NCBI GenBank assembly: GCA_948844705.1
Contig: CAQNVT010000126.1
Coordinates: 1 to 9,335, forward strand
Reading direction: 5' to 3'
DNA from: an uncultured Dorea sp.
GTDB taxonomy: Bacteria > Bacillota > Clostridia > Lachnospirales > Lachnospiraceae
Length of the DNA stretch: 9,335 nt
Part shown: piece after piece, positions 8,401 through 9,335 of the stretch
Layout: the number at the start of each line of letters is the position of its first letter
Numbering within the stretch: position 1 is the first letter of the stretch
The notes under the pieces: model-generated
Database searches by the model: none
What the model was told of the DNA's origin: nothing
What the model saw: only the letters and a program-made list of their open reading frames with translations
Program-made: the position numbers and the translations under genes

Positions 8401-9039
8401 ATATTTCGCGCTGCGGATGTCATAATCTCTGTTATAATTCTTAAGCAGGAAATATACCTGATAGCTGTATACATCCTCCCCTGTCTCATCCTTCCATGAA
8501 GAAGCCACGCGGGTAACCTTCGGGTCTCCCTTCAGCCAGAACATTCCGGGATAATCCCTCTTCGCCGCAATAAATGCATTGGAAATATTCTCCTTGATCG
8601 TTTCCCATTCCTCGTCTGACATCCTGGCAACACCGCTCATATCCAGAACCGTGATTGCATTGAAGACATCGTCCTCTTTCCCGGTATAGCTTACCCTGAA
8701 AGCAGTATCCTCCGTAAAATTACTGTCATTGAGCCATATGCTTTCGTCTGCTAATGTAAAATAAAGGCTTGACGCATAATCCGGAAGCGCCATGCGTCCG
8801 TACCAGTCCGCACTCCCTTCCGCCTCGCTGAAAAATCCCCAGTCCAGATCTCTTGCCGCCTCTGCAGATTTCAGCGTCTCTCTCTTGCCTGTAACCTTCA
8901 CTCCGGTATCTCCTGACGATGCAGCCGTTCCGGAATCATATCCGTCAAATTCCTCTGCTGACACGGGAAATACTGACATACCTGCTGCCAGCACCGCTGT
9001 CAACGCCAGTGCAAGCGCCCGTTTCATACCTTTTTTCAT
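5455..9039 (-). CDS. Large multidomain surface protein with degenerate transglutaminase-like domain and TGD membrane anchor
   Basis: The protein has 1194 residues counted from the ATG at 9037-9039. That ATG sits 8 bases after AGGGAG; a GTG three codons earlier abuts the same site and is less likely. In order: signal peptide 1-28 (MKKGMKRALALAL..., cleavage after VSA); an N-terminal module about 57-210; a transglutaminase-like segment about 246-307 (YAFKLLCDRVGIPC, LDGVWY); an Ala/Glu/Lys helix about 312-350 with a basic tail; several beta-sandwich modules about 391-900, including a YDGKEKKPDF repeat type at 637-646 and an Ig-like unit about 809-899; a conserved domain about 922-1071 ending LSPIAVGW; a stalk rich in Asn, Pro, Asp and Thr; a Thr/Gly stretch; then LTGD at 1162-1165, a membrane helix about 1168-1188 and RKKRK. 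No LPXTG is present. The Cys, His and Asp positions of the transglutaminase core read Lys264, Ser291 and Ala306, so catalysis is unlikely. The likely role is as an envelope-anchored adhesive or structural protein; the ligand is unknown. Confidence 0.88.
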   Translation of the reverse strand: MKKGMKRALALALTAVLAAGMSVFPVSAEEFDGYDSGTAASSGDTGVKVTGKRETLKSAEAARDLDWGFFSEAEGSADWYGRMALPDYASSLYFTLADESIWLNDSNFTEDTAFRVSYTGKEDDVFNAITVLDMSGVARMSDEEWETIKENISNAFIAAKRDYPGMFWLKGDPKVTRVASSWKDETGEDVYSYQVYFLLKNYNRDYDIRSAKYRSAEALQAVITEREQSLQAVFDGSAGMDTAGMITYFDENYKSVAKSMGLSKENYPYAFKLLCDRVGIPCVLASGAGGSVESFVSLDGVWYEPAEVGDIVAEQKREEEKAAEEAAKKAEEEAKAAEEAAKKAEEAQKETKAEPAKTAKKAKSADVPAPTAGPAFQSDVPVVAAASARAADTITFYDADGTTQLTGESLRAKLEALHIVTENPTLMIYENNWEQMVTVKGDLVEKDIVAKVGNEVVTNLRFALQNAGSKPLAGNVTYTITCTGQATIDGKSTNVGSDAYSKQIAVAPKALRVSASGLTLRRTYLGTQPGDFAVDNNKLQYNKPIGEVKVTGAATDIANSLKEDYPGSYEGVVSLEVTLSGTDSLNYTLGAQGDGANTVERVESTVISEVRYTTVAQNITNLGQIHVDFKSSEDFYVYDGKEKKPDFDVTINNDTLQQGVDYEVRWKDNIDATKDAQVIITSLENGRKYKWEGEKTQSFTIAKATSSVAKQEISTKCGKEETFDVSGLIPEESKVYSATSTVAVSDSIFAGSITVGGGGKNITYKLKSLQDDPDLVGKTGTINIFMAESKNYKEFSFELEVTVLAKEKRENFLFEYDVVKIPAGSDPQQITVLESSNALSDSKVTYTIDQANSDSGVILLDTETGEVDPVKEGEAIIVAKASESPDYEEATASYKVIVIPQDNTVTHFPNNDQGFQAGGSEYYKLEIETGISFVPDTLKSEFKKASDIDDRMREKILEFNSKVPEENIAVYDVVLMIRQEDENSVWKVIDNPDDFPANGITMTIPYPQREDASIVDPNLNDFTVAHMFTHDGGSGRDSWSAGDVEEIEPTERGDGLLITVSGLSPIAVGWAETPTDPTNPDDPTNPDDPNNPTNPTDPTNPNDQNNTLNPSSQNNNTGTNNQGTTGNGTTGTGTTGTGTTAGRSATGTGTTAGTSASAAGALTGDHNKVILYSVLFVVAAFVIGSVCVARKKRK
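5473..5551 (-). other. C-terminal TGD motif, membrane helix and basic tail of the surface protein
   Basis: The segment encodes LTGDHN, about 20 hydrophobic residues (VILYSVLFVVAAFVIGSVCV), and leads into ARKKRK at the stop. This is the tripartite plan of sortase substrates, but with TGD instead of LPXTG. TGD-type tails are common in Lachnospiraceae surface proteins. Whether a sortase cuts here, or the helix simply stays in the membrane, cannot be told from the window. Confidence 0.6.
5578..5694 (-). repeat. Thr/Gly-rich coding repeats, 15-bp units
   Basis: Near-identical 15-bp units encode Gly/Thr pentads. On the plus strand they read GTACCGGTTCCTGTG (5591-5605), GTTCCGGTTCCTGTG (5624-5638), GTGCCGGTTCCTGTC (5639-5653) and GTACCGTTCCCTGTT (5654-5668), with an 18-bp interruption after the first. 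The unit length is a multiple of three, so copy-number change would keep the frame and only alter wall-spacer length. Confidence 0.8.
5713..5820 (-). repeat. Asn/Pro/Asp/Thr stalk repeats of the surface protein
   Basis: The segment encodes alternating TNP, DDP and DPT tripeptides (TPTDPTNPDDPTNPDDPNNP and onward), a wall- or surface-spanning spacer. The DNA is built from 9- and 18-bp variants of a GGATTCGTCGGATC-like unit. The opposite strand has a long frame rich in Gly, Ser and Phe that is a by-product of this repetition. Confidence 0.75.
7951..8103 (-). repeat. Ala/Glu/Lys-rich helical linker of the surface protein
   Basis: The linker encodes two close copies of AEEAAKKAEE separated by a short AKA-type link, preceded by REEEKA and followed by a Lys/Ala/Pro-rich tail. 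The pattern predicts a long charged single helix or coiled coil, like TolA-type linkers, projecting the beta-sandwich modules away from the N-terminal module. Confidence 0.75.
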
Positions 9040-9047
9040 TACATTCA

Positions 9048-9053
9048 CTCCCT
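9048..9053 (-). promoter_or_regulatory. Ribosome binding site deciding the surface-protein start
   Basis: AGGGAG on the minus strand lies 8 bases before the ATG at 9037-9039. The in-frame GTG at 9046-9048 overlaps the end of this site, so it is too close to be used efficiently. This supports a start at MKKGMKR. Confidence 0.65.
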
Positions 9054-9235
9054 ACGTCTGTGTTGAATTGGTTATAATAATGACTCATTCCTTGCGCCCC
9101 CGTGTATGCCTTTCGGGCGGACACTTCGTGTCCGGCAAGGTACAGCCATTTTATACATTTTAGTGAACTGTTCAGTTCCTTCACAGTTACAATGCAAAAT
9201 CCATTTAAAATCGCCTTCAGCGATGGGATTTTGCA
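9049..9235. repeat. Chain of inverted repeats upstream of the surface-protein gene
   Basis: Several nested palindromes occupy this noncoding stretch. (a) CCTTGC at 9090-9095 pairs with GCAAGG at 9135-9140 and encloses a perfect 7-bp hairpin (9118-9124 with 9128-9134, 3-base loop) and a small GCC/GGC hairpin (9108-9118). (b) GAACTG-TT-CAGTTC, 9165-9178, is a perfect palindrome; an alternative pairing joins 9163-9171 with 9183-9190. (c) TGCAAAATCC at 9193-9202 pairs with GGATTTTGCA at 9226-9235, with an inner ATCGC/GCGAT stem (9210-9224). A TATAAA on the minus strand (9150-9155) could be a -10 box, but no convincing -35 partner is seen. The stretch may be a dispersed repeat, a structured 5' leader, or both. 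Confidence 0.6.
9165..9178. promoter_or_regulatory. Perfect 14-base palindrome, possible operator
   Basis: GAACTGTTCAGTTC has 6-bp arms and a 2-base centre. It begins 9 bases upstream (minus strand) of a TATAAA box, where a repressor would block transcription of the surface-protein gene. It could equally be just one arm of the repeat structure around it. Confidence 0.25.
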
Positions 9236-9335
9236 CTCCTGAATCATACTTTCACTTATCAATGCATAAATGAATGCCTGAGGAATAAACAGGGCCAGAG
9301 AAAGCAATACAATAAAAAGAATCTTTATGCCAGGC
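9236..9335 (-). pseudogene. Possible N-terminal remnant of a CreD-like membrane protein, running off the right edge
   Basis: In the minus-strand frame open at the edge the sequence reads PGIKILFIVLLSLALFIPQAFIYALISESM followed by IQE. That is a basic residue, about 20 hydrophobic residues with an internal Ile-Pro, then a polar Ser-Glu segment. The pattern resembles the first membrane helix of CreD-family inner-membrane proteins (hydrophobic run, IP, then an (I/L)I.ER segment). The similarity stops where the TGCAAAATCC inverted repeat starts at 9235. The frame then stays open by chance through the repeats into the next gene, ending at 8945. The start codon is outside the window. It could instead be an unrelated signal peptide or membrane helix. 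Confidence 0.3.

Noticed and set aside
9090..9140. Cyclic-di-GMP or another known riboswitch in the surface-gene leader
   Set aside because: The conserved blocks of the GEMM-I class, such as GGCAAACC and GGGACGCAAAGC, are absent, and I could not match another class. Recorded instead as an unexplained structured repeat.
8945..9307. Minus-strand frame of 120 residues overlapping the surface-protein start
   Set aside because: It starts at a TTG inside a hydrophobic run that is already open at the window edge, passes through the inverted repeats and overlaps the signal peptide in another frame. Only its first part may be a real remnant (9236-9335).

Overview
The window suggests a Firmicute of the Lachnospiraceae type (Clostridium cluster XIVa gut anaerobe). 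The base composition looks mid-GC. Ribosome sites are GGAG-type. The largest protein has the layout of surface proteins from that family: signal peptide, transglutaminase-like domain, Ala/Glu/Lys helix, beta-sandwich modules, a domain ending in a LSPIAVGW motif, an Asn/Pro/Asp/Thr stalk and a TGD-membrane-RKKRK anchor. This is judged from protein style, not a database match.

Left part, plus strand: the C-terminal two thirds of a MATE-family multidrug/sodium antiporter runs in from the left edge. A cytoplasmic GH13 alpha-glucan hydrolase follows after 21 bases and is probably co-transcribed. A 129-base interval between convergent genes (2284-2412) holds a strong inverted repeat.

Middle part, minus strand, read right to left: a GH2 beta-glycosidase, a YczE-type membrane protein and a GNAT acetyltransferase are separated by only 16 and 10 bases and look like one operon. 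The GH2 start follows a terminator-like hairpin closely, so the operon may be fed by attenuated read-through from the gene upstream.

Right part, minus strand: a 1194-residue surface protein fills 5455-9039. Its transglutaminase-like domain appears to have lost all three catalytic residues, so it is more likely a binding or structural module than an enzyme. Upstream (9049-9235) lies a chain of nested inverted repeats. Part of it resembles the repeat at 2327-2376, which suggests dispersed repeats. Beyond it, at the right edge, is a short hydrophobic reading frame resembling the N-terminus of a CreD-like membrane protein, apparently broken off where the repeat begins.

The enzymes point to intracellular use of imported alpha-glucan and beta-linked sugars. 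No mobile-element transposase, CRISPR array, tRNA or rRNA was seen. The most notable observations are the degenerate transglutaminase module, the repeat pair, and the possible disruption of a membrane-protein gene by the repeat.
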